Positions 1 to 6,645 of a DNA stretch of 57,536 nt are shown here, piece after piece. This stretch comes from Clostridium tepidiprofundi DSM 19306. GTDB taxonomy: Bacteria; Bacillota; Clostridia; Clostridiales; Clostridiaceae. A model generated the notes under the pieces. It was given only the letters and a program-made list of their open reading frames with translations. It did no database searches and was not told the origin of the DNA. A program made the position numbers and the translations under genes. Within the stretch, counting starts at the first letter, position 1; the number at the start of each line of letters is the position of its first letter. The stretch covers positions 1 to 57,536 of the forward strand of contig NZ_LTBA01000003.1 in assembly GCF_001594005.1 (NCBI RefSeq). Reading direction: 5' to 3'.

Positions 1-604
1 CTATACCACTTCTAGCTAATAACGTTACTAAACTGCCCTCAACTATTCCTTTTAACATTCTGTCTAAATCCCTATATCCTGTTAGTATTCCTAATGGTTG
101 GGGTTTTTCAAGTTCTAATCTCTTACCAACTTCATTAACTAGCCATTCCTGCAATGTAATCGTTGACGTATCCTCTGTTTGTCTATCCTCAATAATTTTA
201 CTTAATTCATTTAGTACGTTGTCAGTATCTAACACTTTATCTGTTGCAATAAAATTAAACATTTTCTTTTTAAACTCGTTATTTCTATAGCCTTCCAGTA
301 ATTTTTCAATATGCTTATTCAAGTTTTCTTTATGTGAGAAATTATTGTAAATCTCCGAAACATTAAATATATCGCCATCTTTTCTTAAACCCAATTCGTC
401 CATTTCTTGAAGCACTAAAGTTAAGTCAATATTTTTATTATGTCTTTCCATTTGCTCAATAGTTCTGAACAATCTTTGATTTAAGTCTATACTGAAACAT
501 TTTGCTTTAAGTTTATTAATTGCTTCAATTCTGCAATCTTTGTCTTTAAGCATACAACTAAGAATTTCAATTTCATTTGCAGTAGTGTCTATTAAATTAA
601 TCAA
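1..604 (-). CDS. DnaB-type replicative helicase, truncated by window edge
   Basis: The minus strand reads open from a TTG at 604 to the window start, about 201 codons. The TTG is preceded by AAAGGAG at a 9-base spacing, and the reading overlaps the stop of the upstream initiator gene by 8 bases, which is typical of a translationally coupled phage operon. The N-terminal residues (NEIEILSCMLKDKD, then GYRDLDRMLKGI) match the DnaB N-terminal domain and the approach to the ATPase domain. The sequence is cut at LLARSGI, just before the Walker A motif should finish. In such elements the helicase is loaded at the origin by the initiator encoded upstream. The Walker motifs are outside the window, so ATPase activity cannot be judged. 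Confidence 0.8.
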   Translation of the reverse strand, partial: MINLIDTTANEIEILSCMLKDKDCRIEAINKLKAKCFSIDLNQRLFRTIEQMERHNKNIDLTLVLQEMDELGLRKDGDIFNVSEIYNNFSHKENLNKHIEKLLEGYRNNEFKKKMFNFIATDKVLDTDNVLNELSKIIEDRQTEDTSTITLQEWLVNEVGKRLELEKPQPLGILTGYRDLDRMLKGIVEGSLVTLLARSGI

Positions 605-1394
605 ATGTAATTTCTCCTTTCAAATATTCTAGTTGTGCATATGCTTCTTTTGTTTTCTGTTCTTCAAATGATTCGTTTTGTTCTGTGTAGTTATTATCCA
701 AATAGTCTTCATACCTACCATTAAAGAACGTAGAACCATGTAGTATATATTGCTTGTCCTTACCTTGTACCTCCTTTGAATATCTCTCAATACATCTTTG
801 TAATTCTTCTTTTGTATATTTCTTTAATAGTTTAGTTACTATTTGTCTTGCTTTTGCTTTACCTTTTTTATTAGGATATAATTTCCATAACTCTTCAAAA
901 TCATCTATATTTATTTTATTATTTATTTTATTTGTTATAGTATTTGTTGTGGTACACTTCTGTACCTGGTGTTGGTCTATATCTGTACTACGTGTTGGTA
1001 CACTTCTGTACTTGGTGTTGGTACATTTCTGTACCATGTGTTGGTCTATATCTGTACCACGTGTTGGTACACTTCTGTACTTGGTGTTGGTACATTTCTG
1101 TACTTGGTCTATATCTGTACTAAGTATAAATTCATTAATATAATATCTACATCCTTTACCTTTAATAGTATCCCTTTTTATATATTTATTACTTATCAAG
1201 CTATTAAGTGTATTTATAAAAGTGGTCTTACTTTTTATTTTACTTCTTTGCATTAACTGCTTATAACTTGGATAAGCATAGCCTTTTTCTTCATTGTAAT
1301 AACTAATTAATGCTATTAATAAACTTTGTTCCTGTATGTTCAAATCTTCGTTATCTAATACACCGTCATTGTCTATAAATGTAAATCCTGGCAC
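597..1394 (-). CDS. Replisome-organiser-like replication initiator (phage or ICE type)
   Basis: A 265-residue protein. Residues about 15-90 look like a winged-helix DNA-binding domain of the kind found in phage replication proteins (LIALISYYNEEKGYAYPSY followed by a helix-turn-helix). Residues about 91-150 are a repetitive linker made of two 23-residue units containing TDIDQ and VQKCTNTKYRSVPTR. The C-terminal part (FEELWKLYPNKKGKAKARQI) is a segment common at the end of phage initiators. The linker DNA is a 23-bp iteron array, so the gene probably contains its own origin, as lambda O does. The start ATG at 1394 follows AGGTGATT with short spacing. It precedes the DnaB-type helicase in one operon. 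Family membership is by motif recognition only. Confidence 0.7.
   Translation of the reverse strand: MPGFTFIDNDGVLDNEDLNIQEQSLLIALISYYNEEKGYAYPSYKQLMQRSKIKSKTTFINTLNSLISNKYIKRDTIKGKGCRYYINEFILSTDIDQVQKCTNTKYRSVPTRGTDIDQHMVQKCTNTKYRSVPTRSTDIDQHQVQKCTTTNTITNKINNKINIDDFEELWKLYPNKKGKAKARQIVTKLLKKYTKEELQRCIERYSKEVQGKDKQYILHGSTFFNGRYEDYLDNNYTEQNESFEEQKTKEAYAQLEYLKGEITFD
946..1124. repeat. Intragenic 23-bp iteron array, candidate replication origin
   Basis: Seven consecutive 23-bp units start at 946, 969, 992, 1015, 1038, 1061 and 1084, followed by an 18-base partial unit ending at 1124. Most begin GTGTTGGT on the plus strand. Several contain the palindrome GGTACA-N4-TGTACC or a close variant. Three units make a 69-bp higher-order repeat, so the array encodes a 23-residue protein repeat while the DNA unit itself is out of frame. 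An AT-rich stretch (895-945) adjoins it. This is the arrangement of a phage origin lying inside its initiator gene; the origin function is inferred. Confidence 0.75.
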
Positions 1395-1402
1395 ATAATC
1401 AC

Positions 1403-1687
1403 CTACTTATCGCGGTTTTTGCGTTTATAAAAGCCTTGTAAAACTAAGAGAGCCTTAAAATAATCTTGAAAACAATTTTCAAAATCTGCATTACCCTTTA
1501 TATCTCTTATATAAGTACGCTTCTCGTCCATAAAAAACTCTAATCCTACATTGTCATACTCAATATAATTAACTGTTTTGCCTTCAACCATATAGTTTTT
1601 AACTTTTTTTCTCGCTATTCTTCCCATATTTCTATATTTTTCTACAAAAATATTAAATGCATATTTCTTTTTCAATCTTTTATTCAT
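1403..1687 (-). CDS. Hypothetical protein of the integrated element
   Basis: A 94-residue, strongly basic protein (MNKRLKKKYAFNIF near the start, FYKRKNRDK at the end) that I do not recognise. The start is set at the ATG at 1687 because AGGAG lies 11 bases upstream. An in-frame ATG at 1708 overlaps the stop of the upstream gene and has no site of its own. It sits between the excisionase-like gene and the initiator gene, 8 bases before the latter, so it belongs to the element's early operon. No transmembrane segment or clear domain is visible. A small DNA-binding or replication accessory protein is possible, but this rests on position and charge alone. Confidence 0.6.
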   Translation of the reverse strand: MNKRLKKKYAFNIFVEKYRNMGRIARKKVKNYMVEGKTVNYIEYDNVGLEFFMDEKRTYIRDIKGNADFENCFQDYFKALLVLQGFYKRKNRDK

Positions 1688-1701
1688 TAAACTTTCATCT
1701 C

Positions 1702-1911
1702 CTAGCATATATATTCGGATAAGTCCTGCCCTAAGTTATCATGTAAAAATCTTTCTATTTCAAATGCTGGCACTTTTAATCTTCCAAGTTTCAATGCTTG
1801 AATTTTCCCCTCTCTTATAAGCTTGTACACTGTGTTTGTATTGCTCTTTAATATTTTAGCTGTTTCTCCTACAGTAAATACTTCTATACCCTGTTTTGTC
1901 ACCTTACTCAT
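1702..1911 (-). CDS. Excisionase-like helix-turn-helix protein
   Basis: A 69-residue protein with the layout of excisionase/AlpA-type DNA-binding proteins: FTVGETAKILKSNTNTVYKLIREGKIQALKLGRL at about residues 12-45 is a MerR-like winged helix, followed by AFEIERFL. The ATG at 1911 is preceded by GGGAGG. It is second in the minus-strand operon after the Cro-like gene. In integrative elements such proteins bend DNA at the attachment site to direct the integrase to excision, or act as regulators. The family fit is good; the excision role is inferred from the company of an integrase. Confidence 0.7.
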   Translation of the reverse strand: MSKVTKQGIEVFTVGETAKILKSNTNTVYKLIREGKIQALKLGRLKVPAFEIERFLHDNLGQDLSEYIC

Positions 1912-2031
1912 TATAAAATCCTCCCATATGTAATATTTTTCTATGGAATTGCTCCATATTATGCCTTTGCATGTGCTGTCACAATAGATATGATTTAAAT
2001 ATGAAATGTTAAGTTTTGTTAGGTTTTATTT

Positions 2032-2232
2032 TTAAAAGAAAAGTTCTTGTACAGGAGTTTCTAAGGCTTTAGATATTGCAATCATTTCGCAATATCTAAG
2101 CCTTGTATAATCCCCCTTTTCTATCGCTACAATTTTATTTGGAGACATTCCCACGGAATATTCCTCTTTTAGTTTTTTTCTCATTTCTGTTTGAGTTAAA
2201 CCTTTTTTAATTCTTGCTATTTTTACTTTCAT
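2032..2232 (-). CDS. Cro-like XRE-family regulator
   Basis: A 66-residue protein that is almost entirely one XRE/Cro helix-turn-helix domain (IARIKKGLTQTEMRKKL, then PNKIVAIEKGDYTRLRY). The ATG at 2232 follows TTGAGGTGA. It is the first gene of the leftward operon and is divergent from the CI-like repressor at 2366, with three matching operators between them. By analogy with temperate phages it would act against the repressor and favour replication and excision. No second domain is present. Confidence 0.75.
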   Translation of the reverse strand: MKVKIARIKKGLTQTEMRKKLKEEYSVGMSPNKIVAIEKGDYTRLRYCEMIAISKALETPVQELFF

Positions 2233-2246
2233 ATTCTCACCTCAAT

Positions 2247-2334
2247 AGATAATTTTTATCTGTTACGTATAGTATATAGATATTTTTTATCTATGTCAAT
2301 ATTAATTTTATTTTTTTGTAGATATTTTTTATCT
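2247..2334. promoter_or_regulatory. Three-operator genetic switch between cro-like and cI-like genes
   Basis: Three 15-bp sites with AGATA and TATCT arms occur at 2247-2261 (AGATAATTTTTATCT), 2278-2292 and 2320-2334 (both AGATATTTTTTATCT). Their spacings of 31 and 42 bp are close to 3 and 4 helical turns, placing all sites on one face of the DNA. The layout resembles the operator triplet of lambdoid switches. Binding by the two adjacent XRE proteins is inferred. Confidence 0.8.
2271..2299 (-). promoter_or_regulatory. Early leftward promoter of the integrated element
   Basis: On the minus strand TTGACA (2299-2294) and TATACT (2276-2271) are separated by exactly 17 bases, a near-consensus sigma-A promoter reading into the Cro-like gene. 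The middle operator (2278-2292) fills the spacer, so a repressor bound there would block RNA polymerase directly. Confidence 0.85.
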
Positions 2335-2365
2335 GTAATGGTATATTAGTATTGAGGTGATACTA

Positions 2366-2908
2366 TTGAAATACGAAGTGCTTTCTCAAAATTTAAAGAA
2401 ATTTAGAAAAAAAGCAGGATTAACCCAAAAGGAATTAGCTAAAAAAATATATAAATCAGAAATATTGATAAGAAAATATGAAAGTGGTAAGATAAATATT
2501 CCACCTTCAACATTAGCGGCTATTTGTGTAGCTCTCAATGTTTCTGACCAAACTCTTCTTGGCTCTGATTTTAACAAGTATTATGAAAATAATTTTAATG
2601 AAGTATATACAAAAAATTTATCTTTAGCAGAAAGAGCTGTAAATGTAGCCGAAAATTATAAAGAATATGGTGATTCTTGGCGTGACGCAGTTTTGAAAAT
2701 TGAAAGTTCACCTAAATATTTATTATATGCTATATTAAACTATCTTGAAAATAAAGAAGAATATTATCCTCCTTTATTTGTAAACGTTCTAGGTGAGGAA
2801 GATGATTCCATGCCATATTTAACTAATGAACAAATTAATGATATAGTTAAAAAAATAACTGAACTTGTTAAATATGAAATCTATAAATTAGATAAATTAA
2901 ATAAATAA
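2366..2908 (+). CDS. CI-like XRE-family repressor of the integrated element
   Basis: A 180-residue protein. Residues about 5-65 form an XRE helix-turn-helix domain (LKKFRKKAGLTQKELAKKIY, then IRKYESGKINIPP). The C-terminal 110 residues are acidic and helical and lack an obvious LexA-type protease motif, so classical RecA-stimulated self-cleavage is not supported. The start is set at the TTG at 2366 because GAGGTGAT lies just upstream; a GTG at 2357 falls within that site and is unlikely. It is transcribed with the integrase, 23 bases before it, and diverges from the Cro-like gene. The likely role is to maintain the integrated state. Confidence 0.75.
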   Translation: MKYEVLSQNLKKFRKKAGLTQKELAKKIYKSEILIRKYESGKINIPPSTLAAICVALNVSDQTLLGSDFNKYYENNFNEVYTKNLSLAERAVNVAENYKEYGDSWRDAVLKIESSPKYLLYAILNYLENKEEYYPPLFVNVLGEEDDSMPYLTNEQINDIVKKITELVKYEIYKLDKLNK

Positions 2909-2931
2909 TAAAAAAGGAGGAATGATTATAA

Positions 2932-4068
2932 ATGCCAGGAGTATATAAACGTGGTGACAAATGGTACTATTATTTCAATATAGGCAAAGTAAACGGCTCA
3001 TATAAGAAAATTTGCCGAAAAGGAGGTATGACTAAGATTGAAGCCGAAAAGGCTCTTAGAAAGGCTTTAGAGGAGTATGAAAGTACAGGTGATGTTAAGG
3101 CTATTAGCAATATTAGCGTTAGTGATTACTTTGACTATTGGTTTGAAAATTATGTATTAATAAACTGTAAATACAACACACAACAACTCTATGAAACTGT
3201 TATAAATAATCACATAAAACCAGCTCTAGGTACACATAAATTAAAAGCCTTAACACCTGCTATGCTACAAGAATTTATTAATAAAAAGTATAAAAATGGT
3301 TTTTCAAGGGCAAGTATAGGTAATTTTTACGGTGTACTTTCGGGAGCTTTAAAGGCAGCAGTATATCCATACCAATATATAAAAGAAAATCCTATGCAAT
3401 ACGTTAAATTACCTAAAGAAAATAAAATGAAAGAAAATGCAAATCACCTAAAAATTATATCTATACAAGACTTTAATAAAATAATTAATAGATTTCCTCA
3501 AGGTTCTTCTTTTTATATACCATTACAAATTGCATTTCACACAGGTTTAAGGGCTGCAGAGGTATGTGGTCTTACATGGGATTGTATTGACCTAGAAAAT
3601 AAATTTTTGAAAGTAGAAAAAATATTAATTGGTAAAGGTAGAGGAATATTTGAATTTGGTACTCCAAAGACTAAATCCTCTAATCGAAGTATAACTATTG
3701 GTAGCACTTTAGTAACAATATTAAAGAAAAATAAAATATGGCAAAATGAAAATAAATTGAAATATGGTCAATATTATAAAAATTCAAATTTTGTTTGCAC
3801 TAAAGAAAATGGAGAAAATATTACTCCTAATACTTTGAAATATTTAAGCAGAGTAGTAAATTATGAGTTAGGTATTAAATTTAATTTTCATTCATTAAGG
3901 CATACTCATGCTACCATGCTTTTAGAAGCTGGAGCTAATATAAAAGATATTCAAAAAAGACTTGGACATAGCAAGATTGCTACTACGATGGATACGTACT
4001 CACATGTAACTGAAAAAATGAAGAATGATACTGTTGAAATATTTGAAAGTTTAGTAGCAAAAAAATAA
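2932..4068 (+). CDS. int: Tyrosine recombinase / integrase
   Basis: A 378-residue phage/Tn916-type integrase. The N-terminus (residues 1-50, GVYKRGDKWYYYF) is an AP2-like arm-binding domain, followed by a core-binding domain (about 60-130) and the catalytic domain. The catalytic set is visible: Arg207 (HTGLRAAEVCGL), His320 and Arg323 (HSLRHTHAT), His346 (LGHS) and the nucleophile Tyr356 (DTYSHV). GGAGG lies 11 bases before the ATG. It is the last gene of the element on this side and is followed by a perfect hairpin, so the attachment site should lie between about 4069 and the rlmD 3' end. It looks intact. Confidence 0.93.
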   Translation: MPGVYKRGDKWYYYFNIGKVNGSYKKICRKGGMTKIEAEKALRKALEEYESTGDVKAISNISVSDYFDYWFENYVLINCKYNTQQLYETVINNHIKPALGTHKLKALTPAMLQEFINKKYKNGFSRASIGNFYGVLSGALKAAVYPYQYIKENPMQYVKLPKENKMKENANHLKIISIQDFNKIINRFPQGSSFYIPLQIAFHTGLRAAEVCGLTWDCIDLENKFLKVEKILIGKGRGIFEFGTPKTKSSNRSITIGSTLVTILKKNKIWQNENKLKYGQYYKNSNFVCTKENGENITPNTLKYLSRVVNYELGIKFNFHSLRHTHATMLLEAGANIKDIQKRLGHSKIATTMDTYSHVTEKMKNDTVEIFESLVAKK

Positions 4069-4071
4069 TTC

Positions 4072-4096
4072 GCTACCAATCCATTTCATTGGTAGC
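4072..4096 (+). terminator. Hairpin downstream of integrase
   Basis: A perfect inverted repeat, GCTACCAAT with ATTGGTAGC, 9-bp stem and 7-base loop, starting 3 bases after the integrase stop. It lacks a strong following T-run, so it may be a weak terminator or an integrase arm-site structure rather than an efficient terminator. Confidence 0.55.
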
Positions 4097-4150
4097 AAAT
4101 TCGTAGTAAAACCCATATTTTTTTATCTTAAAATCTCTCTAACCCTTGAT

Positions 4151-5527
4151 TTACTTGTTTAGTTTAACTACACTTTCCACATGTGCAGTTTGAGGGAACA
4201 TGTCCACTGGCTGAATTTCTGCGGTTTTGTAGCCATAATTACGTAAAATTCCTAAGTCCCTAGCCAATGTTGCAGGATCGCAAGAAACATAAACAATTTT
4301 TTTAGGCTTCATTGAGTTTATTGCTTCTAGTAACTTAGGATCACATCCTTTTCTAGGAGGATCTACAACAACCACATCTGCATATACTCCCTCTTCCATT
4401 AATTTTGGAATTACTTCTTCAGACTTACCTACTATAAATTCTGCATTATCAACATTGTTTATTTTGGCATTCTCTATTGCGTTTTGTATAGCCTCTGGTA
4501 CAATTTCCACTCCATAAACCTTCTTTGCATTTTGTGCTAAAAACAAAGATATTGTTCCTGTACCACAGTAAGCATCAAATACCGTTTCAGTACCATCAAG
4601 ATCGGCATATTTTAATACTTTATTATAAAGTACTTCCGTCTGAACTGGGTTTATCTGAAAGAATGACAAAGGAGATATATTAAATTTGAATTTATCGATA
4701 TAATCAGTAATATAATCGTACCCCCATAATGTCCTGCACTTATTTCCTAACACTTTATTCGTTCTTTCAGTATTTACATTTTGAATAATGCTTCTAATTC
4801 CATCAATGTTTTTGGTCATTATATCTATGAAATCCTCTTTATGAGGAAGTTTATCCCCATTTGTAACTAATACTACCATCACCTGTCCTGTTTTAAAAGC
4901 TTTTCTAATCATTATATGTCTTACTATACCCGTACCATCCATTTCGTTATACGGTTGTATAGAATTTTTTTTCATCCATCTTCTTGTAAGCTTTATTATT
5001 TTATCGGCAACTTCATCCTGTATGTAACATATATTCATATTAATAATTTCATGACTTCTAGCTGCATAAAAACCAATTGCAACATTATTATTTTTATTAT
5101 TGCATATACCAACCGGTAATTGAACCTTATTTCTATAACCGTATGGTTCATCCATACCAATAGTGTGATGAACTATAACATCTTTCACTTTACCAATCCT
5201 AGTAATTGATTCCATTACTCTGTTAGTCTTATATTCCAGTTGCCCTGAATATGTAATATGTTGCAAATTGCATCCACCACATCTGTTATAAATCTTACAC
5301 CTTGGTTCTTTTCTGTTCGGAGATGCTTCTATAACGTTTACTAATTTTCCAAATGCAAATTTCTTATTTACTTTTAATATCTTTACTTCTACAGTTTCAC
5401 CTATTATTGCCTGTGGAATAAAAATCGTATATCCTTCTATCTTTGCAACTCCTTCTCCTTGGAATCCCATACCTATTATTTTGACTGTATAATTTTTATT
5501 TTTAACTACTGGAGTCTCACTTTTCAT
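4151..5527 (-). CDS. rlmD: 23S rRNA (uracil-5-)-methyltransferase, RlmD/RumA family
   Basis: A 458-residue protein with an N-terminal TRAM RNA-binding domain (about 10-65), a [4Fe-4S] ligand cluster (Cys77, Cys83, Cys86 in [10 protein letters not shown]), and a C-terminal SAM methyltransferase domain ([24 protein letters not shown]). The catalytic cysteine is Cys416 in VYVSCDP. It methylates C5 of a uridine in 23S rRNA; whether it is mono- or dual-site specific (RlmC/D) cannot be read from the sequence. The start is the ATG at 5527, preceded by AAGGTGAT; an upstream in-frame ATG has no such site. It is the first chromosomal gene beside the integrated element. Confidence 0.88.
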   Translation of the reverse strand: MKSETPVVKNKNYTVKIIGMGFQGEGVAKIEGYTIFIPQAIIGETVEVKILKVNKKFAFGKLVNVIEASPNRKEPRCKIYNRCGGCNLQHITYSGQLEYKTNRVMESITRIGKVKDVIVHHTIGMDEPYGYRNKVQLPVGICNNKNNNVAIGFYAARSHEIINMNICYIQDEVADKIIKLTRRWMKKNSIQPYNEMDGTGIVRHIMIRKAFKTGQVMVVLVTNGDKLPHKEDFIDIMTKNIDGIRSIIQNVNTERTNKVLGNKCRTLWGYDYITDYIDKFKFNISPLSFFQINPVQTEVLYNKVLKYADLDGTETVFDAYCGTGTISLFLAQNAKKVYGVEIVPEAIQNAIENAKINNVDNAEFIVGKSEEVIPKLMEEGVYADVVVVDPPRKGCDPKLLEAINSMKPKKIVYVSCDPATLARDLGILRNYGYKTAEIQPVDMFPQTAHVESVVKLNK

Positions 5528-5627
5528 ACGTATCACCTTTCTGTATATGTTCAATCTAATATGTAATTTCAATTTAATATTTAATTTTCCTTCAGCTATT
5601 CAGCTATATAGAAGCATTTTAAATCCC

Positions 5628-5656
5628 AATACTTTGCTTTAGCAAAACCAGTTCAC
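5628..5656 (+). repeat. Fragment of IS200/IS605-end-like repeat (R1 copy D)
   Basis: Contains ACTTTGCTTTAGCAAAACC followed by AGTTCACC, matching the 3' end of the fuller R1 copy at 30635-30750 (GTTTTGCTTTAGCAAAAC then GAGTTCAC). Only this terminal hairpin and tail are recognisable. Confidence 0.5.
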
Positions 5657-5707
5657 CCTATATAAGTTTAACACATAATGTACTATATGCACAAATTTAA
5701 TAACTTA

Positions 5708-5760
5708 CAAAAAAAAATACATGCATTTACATTATATAAATAATATTCAATGCATGTATT
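5708..5760 (-). terminator. Rho-independent terminator of the DUF1540 gene
   Basis: A perfect 12-bp inverted repeat (AATACATGCATT at 5716-5727 and AATGCATGTATT at 5749-5760) with a 21-base loop. Read on minus it follows the DUF1540 stop and runs into a T-tract (A-run at 5709-5717 on plus). Confidence 0.75.
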
Positions 5761-5768
5761 AAAAGAAA

Positions 5769-6131
5769 CTATCTCTTTACAAAAGTTTCACAATAAGTTT
5801 TTGAACTTGTTAATGCACCCGGTCCGGTTATCTGAACATTTGCTGCATTGCAAACTTTATTTTCATTGTATTTACATCGTTCAGCGGTGCACCTAATTAT
5901 TGGACTCATTTCTATAGAACTAGAATTAAATAACTGTCTAAACTGTCCTGAAATATTTACATTTGCTGCATTCATCAATGAATTTTTTAATCCTTTTTCA
6001 GCAAAGGTGTCACATTGTGTTGAACTACTAGTATTCGCATCAATACCAGATACGTTAATTGTATTTGCACTACATAATCCCGACATGTTATGAACACAAT
6101 TTGTAGCACTACAGCTTAAAGAACCATTCAT
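5769..6131 (-). CDS. DUF1540 domain protein with two copies of the domain
   Basis: A 120-residue cysteine-rich protein made of two DUF1540 units. The first has CSATNCVHNMSGLCSA and STQCDTF; the second has CTAERCKYNENKVCNA and KTYCETF. The conserved Cys spacing suggests a small metal-binding or disulfide fold. No signal peptide or membrane segment is seen. The start ATG at 6131 sits 8 bases after GAGGAG; a GTG at 6140 overlaps that site and is rejected. The gene stands alone with its own terminator. DUF1540 proteins are common in spore-formers, but no molecular function is established. Confidence 0.85.
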   Translation of the reverse strand: MNGSLSCSATNCVHNMSGLCSANTINVSGIDANTSSSTQCDTFAEKGLKNSLMNAANVNISGQFRQLFNSSSIEMSPIIRCTAERCKYNENKVCNAANVQITGPGALTSSKTYCETFVKR

Positions 6132-6204
6132 ACATACCACTCCTCAGCGTTAGTATCTGCATTAGTCTAAAATTTTATTCTTTCTAAATTTATGTATGAG
6201 TGCA

Positions 6205-6286
6205 GTGAACTCGAAGACTCTGCTCCATCTGAAGCAAAAGCTTCAATACCCAGTTATAGCAGTGGAAGTCTTGTAAAATCGATAAA
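6205..6286 (-). repeat. IS200/IS605-end-like repeat (R1 copy A), internally deleted
   Basis: Read on minus it starts TTTATCGATTTTACAAGAC, shares GCTTTTGCTTCAG and GGAG-AGAGTCT with the copy at 30635-30750, and ends GAGTTCAC. It lacks the terminal TTTTGC/GCAAAA hairpin. Non-coding. Confidence 0.65.
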
Positions 6287-6295
6287 CATATAAAA

Positions 6296-6460
6296 ACAAT
6301 CTACTCCTAAATAAACACATAAACAGTTATCATTTTATAATAAATTTTATAATAAATTTGGTATTTAATTTGCTACACCTAATGAAATTGAAAAAACATA
6401 TACAAGTTAGCATTTTATAATAAGCTTAGTATTTAACCTTATATTCACTTGAAAAATTTA
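6296..6460. repeat. Direct repeat in the pyk-DUF1540 gap
   Basis: Two related segments, about 6316-6370 and 6403-6440, share GTTA-CATTTTATAATAA followed by GTATTTAA. The first has an internal duplication of ATTTTATAATAA. No gene is apparent in the whole 6132-6645 gap, which otherwise holds an R1 copy and the pyk terminator. Confidence 0.45.
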
Positions 6461-6461
6461 C

Positions 6462-6490
6462 AAAAAGAAAAAAATGCACCTTTCGGTGCG
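6462..6490 (-). terminator. Probable terminator of the pfkA-pyk operon
   Basis: On minus GCACC-GAAA-GGTGC forms a 5-bp stem with a GNRA tetraloop followed by ATTTTTTT. It lies about 155 bases after the pyk stop with no gene between. Confidence 0.65.
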
Positions 6491-6645
6491 TGTAGAAAAT
6501 CAGTTACCACATATATAATAGCATTATTGCATTATTGTGATATTATTTTATTACCTTAATCAAACCTAACTAAGCCTATTCCCACTAAGTCTATTCTTAT
6601 ATTGCCCATTATTATTTATAATATTCAACAATTTCCAAAATAATA

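Noticed and set aside
946-1124. Possible CRISPR array or simple protein repeat
   Set aside because: The 23-bp units are directly contiguous with no unique spacers and lie inside an open reading frame with good start and operon context, so an iteron array is the better reading.
754-1143. Plus-strand reading frames across the initiator gene
   Set aside because: They are low-complexity shadows of the minus-strand iteron-containing gene and have no ribosome binding site.
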